DNA from: Pseudomonas sp. HR96
GTDB lineage: Bacteria; Pseudomonadota; Gammaproteobacteria; Pseudomonadales; Pseudomonadaceae
DNA: 64,000 nucleotides
NCBI RefSeq assembly: GCF_034059295.1
Contig: NZ_CP139141.1
Span: 1,905,001-1,969,000, forward strand
Direction of reading: 5' to 3'
The position numbers were made by a program, and so were the translations under genes. The notes beneath the pieces are model-generated. The model was not told the DNA's origin. It searched no databases and saw only the letters and a program-made list of their open reading frames with translations. Below, in pieces: positions 48,186-55,767 of the stretch; the stretch's first letter is position 1, and every line of letters begins with the position of its first letter.

Positions 48186-48992
48186 TTGAATAAATTTATT
48201 AAGGATCCGGGGCTGCCGCAGCACCCTCGAGGATGGGAATATGATTTACCTAGCCCTAATGAGCCTGTACTTGATGGGATGGTTTCATCTTTTATCAATA
48301 ACCCGCCCAGTTACGTTGATCCTATTTATATGGAGTTGGCTTGTTCGACGGTGAGTGCGCGTGGTGTTGGCGCATGCTGTGCTATAGTGTGGGTCATGTT
48401 TTGCGGTGCAATATTATTGTTCATTTTTAGCGAAATGGTTTCTGATGGCTTTTATTCGTTGCAGTTGATGTGTGCTCTTCTTCTTGGGCTTGGTGCTGCA
48501 GCATGGGTGTTCACATGCATTTGGCGACTAGATACCGAAGCTCCCCGGGATGAGCCCGTCAGATTTAATAGGGTGCGGCGGAAAGTCTACGTCTATCGCT
48601 TCCTTTATAGCGCTCGACGCCCCTTTAGCCGCCGCGCGTGGGGCGTATCTGCAAGAGTTTACGAGTGGGACTGTCTTCGCGCGGAATACTGCACTGTCTA
48701 CGGCCCAATGGGTGCCGGTGGCCTGATACAAACTGTCTACCTTGCGGCGGTCGATTCAGCGACTGGCAAGGTCGTGGATCGGTTCGTTTTCGCCCATAGC
48801 CGGCGAGAGGGCGAGATGTACTGGGCGATGGCCAAGCTCTATATGCAAGAAGGCCCTGAGAGCGTTCCGAAATTTGATAATCCACCCCAGGGCTGGGATA
48901 GCGAAGTTCAGTTGGACAAGGTTGCGCGTCGTTTTGCTCCGGAGGTGGATTGGCCGGAGGCTATGGACATCGAATCGAGGACAATTCCTTGA
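48186..48992 (+). CDS. DUF6708-like membrane protein 3 of 6, probable immunity
   Basis: The 268-residue paralogue uses a TTG start after GGAAAG. GW is at 16-17. Helices are near residues 61-83 (CAIVWVMFCGAILLFIF) and 94-114 (LMCALLLGLGAAAWVFTCIW). The conserved block is more diverged than in its sisters (RLDTEAPRDEPVRFNRVRRKVYVYRF, YEWDCLRAEYCTVYGPMGAGG, FDNPPQGWDSEVQ), so it may recognise the toxin tip whose remnant lies just upstream. That pairing is inference. Confidence 0.68.
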   Translation: MNKFIKDPGLPQHPRGWEYDLPSPNEPVLDGMVSSFINNPPSYVDPIYMELACSTVSARGVGACCAIVWVMFCGAILLFIFSEMVSDGFYSLQLMCALLLGLGAAAWVFTCIWRLDTEAPRDEPVRFNRVRRKVYVYRFLYSARRPFSRRAWGVSARVYEWDCLRAEYCTVYGPMGAGGLIQTVYLAAVDSATGKVVDRFVFAHSRREGEMYWAMAKLYMQEGPESVPKFDNPPQGWDSEVQLDKVARRFAPEVDWPEAMDIESRTIP

Positions 48993-49236
48993 TTCAAACG
49001 CCTTGGAAAGATGACAGTTTATCGCTCGTCGGCATTGTGCGAAGCTTGATTAGTTGTACGGTGGAGTGATTGTAGGTGCAAGGCGCGAAGTATTGTTGAG
49101 GGGCTGCGGAGGGCAGATTGTCTAGTCCGACGCAATGGCTCCAGCGGGGCAGGAACGATCAGCGCCATAGTATTGGACGGCTTCAACTCGGTATTTAGAG
49201 GACTGATATGTATGATCTTATTGAGTTAAAAGAACT
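48993..49236. other. Non-coding gap within the paralogue array
   Basis: These 244 bases contain no supported gene. A stop-interrupted reading near 49210-49239 (YDLIELKEL) vaguely resembles the start of the effector-tip remnant, but it is far too short to call. The stretch may be an older, fully eroded toxin tip. Confidence 0.3.
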
Positions 49237-50031
49237 GTGATCTTAGTACCAGGATCCATGATCAGAGCCCGTGCTCCCGGATGGCTTTATGACTTATCCG
49301 GACCTAACGAGCCAGCTGCAAGAAGCCCAGTGCCGGCAGAGTTGAGTTATCCTCCAAATCATATAGATAAACATTATATCGAGCTGCCCCGTTCGGACTT
49401 TAAAGTGCGGGGTGTAGCCGCTTGGGCTTCACTGACGCTGGTTCCGCTTGTTTTATATTTGTGTTACTTCAGTTGGATTGGTCCGGACGCTATTGTCCTG
49501 AAATATGCTTCGCTGGTGGAACTGGGCATTGTCATATTGATTTCATGGACTGGACTGTATTTTTGGCGGTTGGATACTGAAACACCGCTTGATGAGCCTA
49601 TCCGCTTTAACCGTGCTCGACGGAAAATATACGTCTATCGGTTTCGGCATAACGCCTTGAGGCCGTTTAGTCGCGCTGCATGGGGTGTCTATCCCCAAGT
49701 CTATAACTGGGATGATCTGCGAGCAGAGTTTTGTAGTATCCGTGCTGTAGGTGTACGCGGTCTCGTAGAATTTCTGACAATTGCCGTGATCGAACCGACT
49801 AGCGGCAGAGTCGTTGATCGCTTCATTTTCGCGCATGGTCGCCAGGAAAGTGATATGTACTGGGCAATGGCTCAGTTGTACATGCAAAAAGGTCCAGGTG
49901 CAGTACCGAAGTTTGAGGCAGCGCCCCGGGACTGGAATAACGAAATTCACTTCGAAAATATAGCGAGGCGTCTGGCTCCAAAAGTGAAATGGCCAGCTGT
50001 TATGGATATCGAGTCAAGGACAAGCTTATGA
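49237..50031 (+). CDS. DUF6708-like membrane protein 4 of 6, probable immunity
   Basis: The 264-residue paralogue starts at GTG, which places GW at 15-16 exactly as in its sisters; an ATG seven codons in, after AGGA, is the alternative. Helices are SLTLVPLVLYLCYFSWIG and LVELGIVILISWTGLYFW. The conserved block reads RLDTETPLDEPIRFNRARRKIYVYRF, and YNWDDLRAEFCSIRAVGVRGL, where the GPMGxGG loop of the others is lost. It ends FENIARRLAPKVKWPAVMDIESRT. Confidence 0.68.
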   Translation: MILVPGSMIRARAPGWLYDLSGPNEPAARSPVPAELSYPPNHIDKHYIELPRSDFKVRGVAAWASLTLVPLVLYLCYFSWIGPDAIVLKYASLVELGIVILISWTGLYFWRLDTETPLDEPIRFNRARRKIYVYRFRHNALRPFSRAAWGVYPQVYNWDDLRAEFCSIRAVGVRGLVEFLTIAVIEPTSGRVVDRFIFAHGRQESDMYWAMAQLYMQKGPGAVPKFEAAPRDWNNEIHFENIARRLAPKVKWPAVMDIESRTSL

Positions 50032-50075
50032 CATTGGTTGAGAAAGTAAGGTATAAGGCATAAGAGGGTTATCGA

Positions 50076-50879
50076 GTGATAAATAATAGTAGGCGCTCGG
50101 TAAGTTTCCGTCCCGTTGGGTGGAAGTATGATTTGCCTGGTCCAAACGCGGAGCCAGCAATCGTGCCTATTGCAGAGGTTCTCCCAAATCCGCCTAACTT
50201 TCTTGATGAGGTTGTCATGGAATTGCCACGCTCTACACTAAGCTCACGGGGAGGCGGAGCTTGGATGGCGGTGATATCGGCAGTTTTTTTGGCGTGTTCG
50301 GCGGTCGTTTATACGGCCGGCCTCGTGTACCAGAAAGGTCCCGTCACTGCCGAGGCTATTATTTATCTAGTGGTTATCATCATGCTCGGCTGGGCGCCCA
50401 TACATATGTGGCGCTTGGATATGGAAGCTCCTGTTGATGAGCCTATACGGTTCAACAGGGCTCGGCGCCGGATTTATGTATATCGCTTTCGCTATAATGG
50501 TTTCAAACCTCTCAGTCGTGAGGCTTGGGGGGTCTCTGCCGAGGAATACGATTGGGACCACCTGCGAGCTGAGTTTTGTAGCGTATACGGTCCTATGGGA
50601 ACAGGGGGGTTGGTGCAGTTCGTCAATCTTGCGGTCGTTGATCCCAGTACGGGGAAAGTCCTTGACCGCTTCATTTTTAGCCAAGGCCGTCAGCAAAGTG
50701 AAATGTACTGGGCCATGGCCCAACTCTACATGCAGCAAGGCCCCGAAGCTGTTCCGAAATTCGCCAAACCACCACGCGATTGGAATAACGAAACTCACTT
50801 CGAGAACATTGCTCGTCGTTTTGCTCCGAGGGTGAAATGGCCTGAGTCCATGGATCTTGAATCCAGGACTGCCCCTTGA
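50076..50879 (+). CDS. DUF6708-like membrane protein 5 of 6, probable immunity
   Basis: The 267-residue paralogue has a GTG start after AGAGGG, with GW at 15-16. Helices are MAVISAVFLACSAVVYTAGLV and AIIYLVVIIMLGWAPIHMW. The conserved part is RLDMEAPVDEPIRFNRARRRIYVYRF, YDWDHLRAEFCSVYGPMGTGG, MYWAMAQLYMQQGPEAVPKF, ending MDLESRTAP. It lies 44 bases after paralogue 4 and is probably on the same transcript. Confidence 0.7.
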   Translation: MINNSRRSVSFRPVGWKYDLPGPNAEPAIVPIAEVLPNPPNFLDEVVMELPRSTLSSRGGGAWMAVISAVFLACSAVVYTAGLVYQKGPVTAEAIIYLVVIIMLGWAPIHMWRLDMEAPVDEPIRFNRARRRIYVYRFRYNGFKPLSREAWGVSAEEYDWDHLRAEFCSVYGPMGTGGLVQFVNLAVVDPSTGKVLDRFIFSQGRQQSEMYWAMAQLYMQQGPEAVPKFAKPPRDWNNETHFENIARRFAPRVKWPESMDLESRTAP

Positions 50880-50959
50880 TGCTTCAAATGGTTACGCCAA
50901 AATAGCGTCGTGAATGAAAAAAACTTTTAAAATAATTCGATATTAGTAGCGGGTTGCCA

Positions 50960-51754
50960 ATGTTTAGCGATGGTAAAGATAGCCTGCAATCACGCCCGTT
51001 TGGATGGGAGTATGATTTGTCAGGACCCAATGAGGAGTCTGTAGCGCAACCGCACGCCTCGCTGCTTTCTCCACCGAATCACCTTGATGAAATTTATATG
51101 GAACTACCTCGCGCTACCTTGCAGGCTAGGGGCCTTGGCGTTTGGTTGGTTATATGCGTTTGTCCGACTATGATTTTTGTGATCATAGATACCTTGGGAG
51201 GAGGGAGTGCGCTACCATTCGGATTAATACACTTATTTTTCTTGGCTATTTCTGCGGTCGGCTTTTGCATGTTGGGTTATATTTGGCGCATGGATATGGA
51301 GGCGCCGGTTGATGAGCCAATTCGATTCAACAGGCTTCGCCGTAAAATATATGTTTACCACTTCCGCCACAGCGGGCTCAACTTCTTCAGTCGTACCAAG
51401 TGGGGCGTTTTTCCAAAGGCCTACGACTGGGACATGCTCCGTGCAGAGTACTGTAGCGTTTATGGCCCAATGGGTACAGGGGGGCTTGCTCAATTTGTTA
51501 ATTTGGCGGTTGTGGATCCAGGGACCGGGAAAGTTATTGATCGCCTGCTCTTTGCGCATGGCAGGCTGAAAGGCGAAATGTACTGGGCCATGGCCCAGCT
51601 CTACATGCAGCAAGGCCCCGAAGCCGTACCCAAGTTCGACAGACCCCCTCGCGATTGGAACAACGAAGTCCACTTCGAAAACATCGCCCGGCGCTTTGCC
51701 CCCAAGGTGAAGTGGCCTGAGGCGATGGACCTCGAATCGCGCACTCCCCCATAG
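50960..51754 (+). CDS. DUF6708-like membrane protein 6 of 6, probable immunity
   Basis: The 264-residue last member starts at the ATG of MFSDGKDS, which aligns its GW at 15-16 and matches the MFSD start of paralogue 1; a TTG two codons earlier is less likely. Helices are LVICVCPTMIFVIIDTLG and LIHLFFLAISAVGFCMLGYIW. The conserved block is intact (RMDMEAPVDEPIRFNRLRRKIYVYHF, YDWDMLRAEYCSVYGPMGTGG). GC returns to the chromosomal level over its last 150 bases, which marks the right edge of the foreign-looking segment. Confidence 0.7.
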   Translation: MFSDGKDSLQSRPFGWEYDLSGPNEESVAQPHASLLSPPNHLDEIYMELPRATLQARGLGVWLVICVCPTMIFVIIDTLGGGSALPFGLIHLFFLAISAVGFCMLGYIWRMDMEAPVDEPIRFNRLRRKIYVYHFRHSGLNFFSRTKWGVFPKAYDWDMLRAEYCSVYGPMGTGGLAQFVNLAVVDPGTGKVIDRLLFAHGRLKGEMYWAMAQLYMQQGPEAVPKFDRPPRDWNNEVHFENIARRFAPKVKWPEAMDLESRTPP

Positions 51755-51768
51755 GGGCAAGCCAACCC

Positions 51769-52920
51769 TCACCTCAACAAATGCACCACCTTGCCAATCG
51801 CGCTCAACACATCCTTGCCCAACTGCGCCGAGCGCTTCCCGCTCCAGCCGGTCACCTCGTTGGGCGCGTCGTCGTGATCCTTGAACGGCATCTCCAGAGT
51901 CATCGCCAGGCAATCGAATCGCGCGCCTACCGAGTTGCAGGCCAGGGTCATGTTGGCCTGGCCCGGTTCATCCAGGGTGTAGCCGTGCAGGGTCTGGAAG
52001 TCCGGGGTCTGTGCCTGCAGTACCTGGCGGAAGGTCAGTTCCAGGTCGGCGATGCGTGGGGTGTAGCCAGGGTTGCCTTCGCAGGCGGCGGTGAACACGT
52101 GGGGGATGGCTTCGTCGCCGTGGGCGTCGATGAACAGGTCGACGCCGTATTTGTCCATCTGCTGCTGGGCGAAGAAGACTTCCGGGGTGTATTCGGCGCT
52201 GGAGTCCTGCCAGGCGCGGTTGAGGTCCTTGCCCATGGCGTTGGTGCGCAGGTGGCCATGGAAGGCGCCGTCGGGGTTCATGTGCGGGATGAGGTAAATG
52301 TCGGCGACGGCGAGCAGGGCGTTGAGCTCCTTGTCGTCGGTCTGCTGCAGGCGCTCGATGATGCCCTCGATGAACCATTCGGCCATGTGTTCGCCGGGGT
52401 GTTGCTGGGCGATCAGCCAGATCTTGCGTTTGCCGGGAGCGCCGTCGCCTTTGCGCAGCAGCGGGATTTCGCGGCCTTCGGCGCTCTTGCGGACGGCGAT
52501 CAGCTGCATGCCGGCCAGGTTGAGGGCCTGTTCCACCAGCCAATCGTGGCGTTCGCGGCTGTAGGGTTCGAAGTAGGCGAACCAGATCTGCTGCTGGGTC
52601 GGCTCGAGGCCGAAGCGCAGGGCGCTGCCATCGTACTGGCTGGGCACGCGGAACCAGACTTTCTGATCGTAGGACGCAACCGCGTGGTAACCGTGCCAGG
52701 CATCGTTGTAGGAGGACTGCCCGGCGTTTTCCAGGACGAAGTCATGGCGCTCGCCGAGGCTGAGGTTGGCGACCTTGAAGTGAAACCACTGGAAATGGTC
52801 ACTGTGGGTGTCGGGGCGAATCGCCAGGCGCACGTGGCGAGGATCGCTCGCGTCGATGACCTGGATGTTGCCGCTGTCGAAGTCGGCGCTGATGTTGAGC
52901 ATGGGCCGGGTCACGGTCAT
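51769..52920 (-). CDS. M14-family cytosolic carboxypeptidase
   Basis: The 383-residue zinc peptidase has the M14 metal motif HPGEHMAEW, the third zinc histidine in FIDAHGDE, the arginine-containing HLRTNAMGKDLNRAW substrate-binding block and a late catalytic glutamate in LAMTLEMPF. An N-terminal beta-sandwich domain of about 120 residues precedes the catalytic domain, as in the Nna1/CCP-like branch. No signal peptide is seen. Its natural substrate is unknown. It converges on the DUF6708 array and has a possible operator just upstream. Confidence 0.88.
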   Translation of the reverse strand: MTVTRPMLNISADFDSGNIQVIDASDPRHVRLAIRPDTHSDHFQWFHFKVANLSLGERHDFVLENAGQSSYNDAWHGYHAVASYDQKVWFRVPSQYDGSALRFGLEPTQQQIWFAYFEPYSRERHDWLVEQALNLAGMQLIAVRKSAEGREIPLLRKGDGAPGKRKIWLIAQQHPGEHMAEWFIEGIIERLQQTDDKELNALLAVADIYLIPHMNPDGAFHGHLRTNAMGKDLNRAWQDSSAEYTPEVFFAQQQMDKYGVDLFIDAHGDEAIPHVFTAACEGNPGYTPRIADLELTFRQVLQAQTPDFQTLHGYTLDEPGQANMTLACNSVGARFDCLAMTLEMPFKDHDDAPNEVTGWSGKRSAQLGKDVLSAIGKVVHLLR

Positions 52921-52933
52921 GATCTGGTTACCC

Positions 52934-52961
52934 TGTAAAGTTTTTGTCGTAATACTTTACA
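52934..52961. promoter_or_regulatory. Inverted repeat upstream of the carboxypeptidase gene
   Basis: TGTAAAGT (52934-52941) and ACTTTACA (52954-52961) are perfect inverted arms around 12 bases, beginning 14 bases before the gene's ATG on the minus strand. It looks like a repressor or activator operator, but the cognate regulator is not identified. The rest of 52962-53096 shows no gene. Confidence 0.45.
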
Positions 52962-53096
52962 CCTAACCCGGCAGTGGTTTCCCGTTCGCTTTAAACAGGC
53001 GTGCACACGGAGGCGCGGATGGGCTTCCGTTTGGCAATATTTGTTTGCTAGTATGCGCGCCAGCCAAAGCGCACCCTCTTCATTAGCCTGAAGACC

Positions 53097-53209
53097 AAAA
53101 AAAAGACCCGGTAAAAAACCGGGTCAAAAACCGTGATTAGCCTGATGAGGAGATAATCTGGAAGTCCGACCAAGGTCTTCCGGATTATCCAACCGATCTC
53201 GCGATCAGT
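53097..53209 (-). ncRNA. prrF: PrrF-type iron-responsive small RNA
   Basis: Read on the minus strand, the segment holds ACTGATCGCGAGATCGG, then GGTCGGACTTCCAGATTATC, CTCCTCATCAGGCTAATCACGG, and a terminator GACCCGGT-TTTTT-ACCGGGTC with an eight-T tail (53125-53097). This order, size (about 113 bases) and terminator match PrrF1/PrrF2 of Pseudomonas, as I recall them. Those are Fur-repressed RNAs that, with Hfq, turn down mRNAs for iron-rich proteins such as SodB and TCA enzymes when iron is scarce. A Fur box overlaps the promoter. The exact 5' end is estimated. Confidence 0.9.
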
Positions 53210-53216
53210 TGCCTCA

Positions 53217-53244
53217 ATAATAATCGTTATCATTTGCATGTCAA
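53217..53244 (-). promoter_or_regulatory. Promoter and Fur box of the PrrF-type RNA
   Basis: On the minus strand, TTGACA (53244-53239) and TATTAT lie 16 bases apart, ending about ten bases before the RNA start. The 19-base segment AAATGATAACGATTATTAT (53235-53217) spans the spacer and -10 and resembles the Fur consensus GATAATGATAATCATTATC, so iron-bound Fur would block transcription. Confidence 0.8.
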
Positions 53245-53331
53245 ATGTTTTCTGCGCGCCTGCGTCAGGGCATTTGTGTGTAAATGTGCCATCGTCCGCA
53301 CCTGCCCAGGTGCCTGGCTTACCAGACTGGC

Positions 53332-53799
53332 TTACCCAAGCGGCAGTTCCGTGGTGCGTTTGACCTCGCTCATGGCGATGTTCGAATGCGCCTCCTGCAC
53401 GTGGGGCTTCTGCAGCAGGTGGTCGCGCAGAAAGCGCTCGTAACTGCCGATATCCCGCGCCACCACCTTGAGCATGTAGTCCATGCCGCCCGCCATGGTG
53501 TAGCACTCCAGTACCTCCGCGTAACCGGTGATGGCCTCCTCGAACTCGGCAAGGTTGCGCCGCCCGTGGCTCGACAGCTTGACGTTGACGAACACAGTCA
53601 TGCTCAGGCCCAGCTTCTGCGGACTGAGCAGGGCGACCTTGCGTTCGATCAGGCCTTCTTCCTGCAAGCGATGGATGCGCCGCCAGCAGGGCGACTGTGA
53701 TAGCTCGACGCGCTCGGCGACGTCGGCCGCCGAGAGGTCGGCGTTGTGTTGCAGCAAGGCGAGGATACGCCGGTCGATGGGGCTCAGCGGGTTGTGCAT
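53332..53799 (-). CDS. Lrp/AsnC-family transcriptional regulator
   Basis: The 155-residue protein has a winged-helix domain (LSPIDRRILALLQHNADLSAADVAERVELSQSPCWRRIHRLQEEGLI) and a C-terminal RAM ligand-binding domain (VFVNVKLSSHG, YTMAGGMDYMLKVVARD). ATG 53799 is chosen because the domain starts there; an in-frame ATG ten codons upstream is possible. It lies just after liuD on the same strand, and amino-acid sensing would suit the leucine catabolic genes, but a link is inferred. Confidence 0.85.
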   Translation of the reverse strand: MHNPLSPIDRRILALLQHNADLSAADVAERVELSQSPCWRRIHRLQEEGLIERKVALLSPQKLGLSMTVFVNVKLSSHGRRNLAEFEEAITGYAEVLECYTMAGGMDYMLKVVARDIGSYERFLRDHLLQKPHVQEAHSNIAMSEVKRTTELPLG

Positions 53800-53868
53800 G
53801 AATAGGTCCGTCTTGTCGTTATGGGTCATGCTTTCATGCAGATTATCAGCTGTGCCCGCACGATGTAT

Positions 53869-55767
53869 TCAGGTGCTCGTCTCAAGCTCGATCAACACGC
53901 TGCCCTCGGTGACCCGCTCGCCGGGCTCGGCGGCGATGCGTTTGATGACCCCGGCGTGGGGTGCGCGCAGGCTGTGTTCCATCTTCATGGCCTCGAGCAC
54001 TACCAGTAGCGCACCGGCTTCCACTGGCTGGCCTGGCTCGACGGCCACGCGCACGACGCAGGCGTTCATTGGCGCGCTCAAGCCGCCTTGCGCCACCGGA
54101 GCGCTGCTGGCCGCGGCGATCGGGTCGAACAGTTGCACGGCCAGCCACTCGCCTTGCCATTTGACGAACAGGCGCTCGCCGCGTCGATGGCTGGGCAAGG
54201 GCGGGGCGGGCGTTCCTGCTTCGATACTCGAGGGTTCGAAGCTCAAGGCGTGCTGCTGGGCGCCGCAGGTCAGGTGCAAGCGCACCCGGGCCGGCAGGCC
54301 GGCCCGCCATCCGTCGACCCGTGACCAGGGTTCCTCGCTGCTCGGCGACCCCGGCAGCCACGCGCGCGCGGCGCCTTGCCAGAAGGCTGGCGGCAAGGGT
54401 GTCGGGGCCGGCAGCAGCTCGGCCTGATGGCGTTCGATAAAGCCGGTGTCCAGGTGCGCTGCGGCGAATGCCGGATGGCCGATGATGCGCCGCAGGAATG
54501 CCAGGTTGGTGCGCACGCCGCCCACGGCGAACTCGTCGAGCATGGCCAGCAGCCGCAGGCGTGCCTGCTCGCGGTCTTCACCCCAGGCGATAAGCTTGCC
54601 CAGCATCGGGTCATAGAACGGCGATACCTGATCGCCCTCGACCACGCCGCTGTCGACCCGGCGCCCGGGCCCCGGCGTCGACTCGCGGTACAGCGCCAGC
54701 GGGCCGGTGGCCGGTAGAAAGTCGTGGGCCGGGTCCTCGGCGTACAGGCGCACCTCGATGGCGTGGCCGTGCAGGGGCACCTCGCCCTGGGTGATGGGCA
54801 GCGCCTCGCCACGGGCGACGCGGATCTGCCAGGCGACCAGGTCCAGGCCGGTGATGGCTTCGGTGACCGGGTGCTCGACCTGCAGCCGGGTGTTCATCTC
54901 CATGAAGAAGAACTGGCCGCTGGCATCCAGCAGAAACTCCACGGTTCCGGCGCCGACGTAGCCGACCGCCTGGGCCGCGCGCACGGCGGCCTCGCCCATG
55001 CGCCGGCGCAGCTCGGGCGCAAGGCCCGGCGCGGGAGCTTCTTCGACCACCTTTTGGTGGCGGCGCTGGATCGAGCAGTCGCGCTCGTTGAGGTACAGGC
55101 AATGACCGTGGCGGTCGGCGAATACCTGGATTTCCACATGGCGTGGGCTCAGCAGGTACTTCTCCACCAGCATGTGCGCGTCGCCGAAGGCCGCGTGCGC
55201 TTCGCGCTGGGCCGAGGCGAGGGCTTCGGCCAGCTCGTCCGGGCTCTGTACCACTTTCATGCCCTTACCACCGCCGCCCGCAGCGGCCTTGAGCAGCACG
55301 GGGTAGCCGATGCGCTCGGCGGCGGCGGCGAAGGTGGCCAGCGCCTGATCGGCACCGTGGTAGCCGGGCACCAGGGGTACGCCGGCGACCTCCATCAATG
55401 CCTTGGCGGCGGACTTGCTGCCCATGGCGTCGATCGCGGCCGCAGGTGGGCCGATGAACACCAATCCGGCGGCCTCGACGGCGCGGGCGAAGTCGGCGTT
55501 CTCGGAGAGAAAGCCGTAGCCGGGATGAATCGCCTGGGCACCGCTGGCCTGGGCGGCGGCGATGATCGCCGGGATGTTCAGGTAGCTGTCCTGCGCGCTC
55601 TCGCCGCCCAGGTCGACGCGGGCGTCGGCCAGTTGGCAATGCTGCGCGCCCCGGTCGATGCGGCTGTGCACGGCGACGCTGGCCAGGCCCATGGCCTTGG
55701 CGGTGCGCAGGATGCGGCAGGCGATTTCGCCGCGGTTGGCCACCAGCAGGCTGTGCAGGGCGGTCAT
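53869..55767 (-). CDS. liuD: 3-methylcrotonyl-CoA carboxylase, biotin-containing alpha subunit
   Basis: LiuD carboxylates its biotin and serves leucine breakdown. The 632-residue protein has the biotin carboxylase domain (LLVANRGEIACRI, ATP-grasp GGGGKGMKVV, EMNTRLQVEHPVTE), a linker, and a C-terminal biotinyl domain with the target Lys595 in LEAMKMEHS. It works with LiuB. Its ATG overlaps the liuC stop, and it is the last gene of liuABCD. Confidence 0.95.
   Translation of the reverse strand: MTALHSLLVANRGEIACRILRTAKAMGLASVAVHSRIDRGAQHCQLADARVDLGGESAQDSYLNIPAIIAAAQASGAQAIHPGYGFLSENADFARAVEAAGLVFIGPPAAAIDAMGSKSAAKALMEVAGVPLVPGYHGADQALATFAAAAERIGYPVLLKAAAGGGGKGMKVVQSPDELAEALASAQREAHAAFGDAHMLVEKYLLSPRHVEIQVFADRHGHCLYLNERDCSIQRRHQKVVEEAPAPGLAPELRRRMGEAAVRAAQAVGYVGAGTVEFLLDASGQFFFMEMNTRLQVEHPVTEAITGLDLVAWQIRVARGEALPITQGEVPLHGHAIEVRLYAEDPAHDFLPATGPLALYRESTPGPGRRVDSGVVEGDQVSPFYDPMLGKLIAWGEDREQARLRLLAMLDEFAVGGVRTNLAFLRRIIGHPAFAAAHLDTGFIERHQAELLPAPTPLPPAFWQGAARAWLPGSPSSEEPWSRVDGWRAGLPARVRLHLTCGAQQHALSFEPSSIEAGTPAPPLPSHRRGERLFVKWQGEWLAVQLFDPIAAASSAPVAQGGLSAPMNACVVRVAVEPGQPVEAGALLVVLEAMKMEHSLRAPHAGVIKRIAAEPGERVTEGSVLIELETST

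Noticed and set aside
49210..49239. Possible second eroded effector tip (YDLIELKEL) before paralogue 4
   Set aside because: Nine residues of weak likeness to the remnant at 48006 are not enough to distinguish from chance.
53048..53506. Minus-strand 152-codon frame covering the PrrF region
   Set aside because: It crosses the Fur box, promoter and terminator of the small RNA and part of the Lrp gene in another frame; no protein family is seen.
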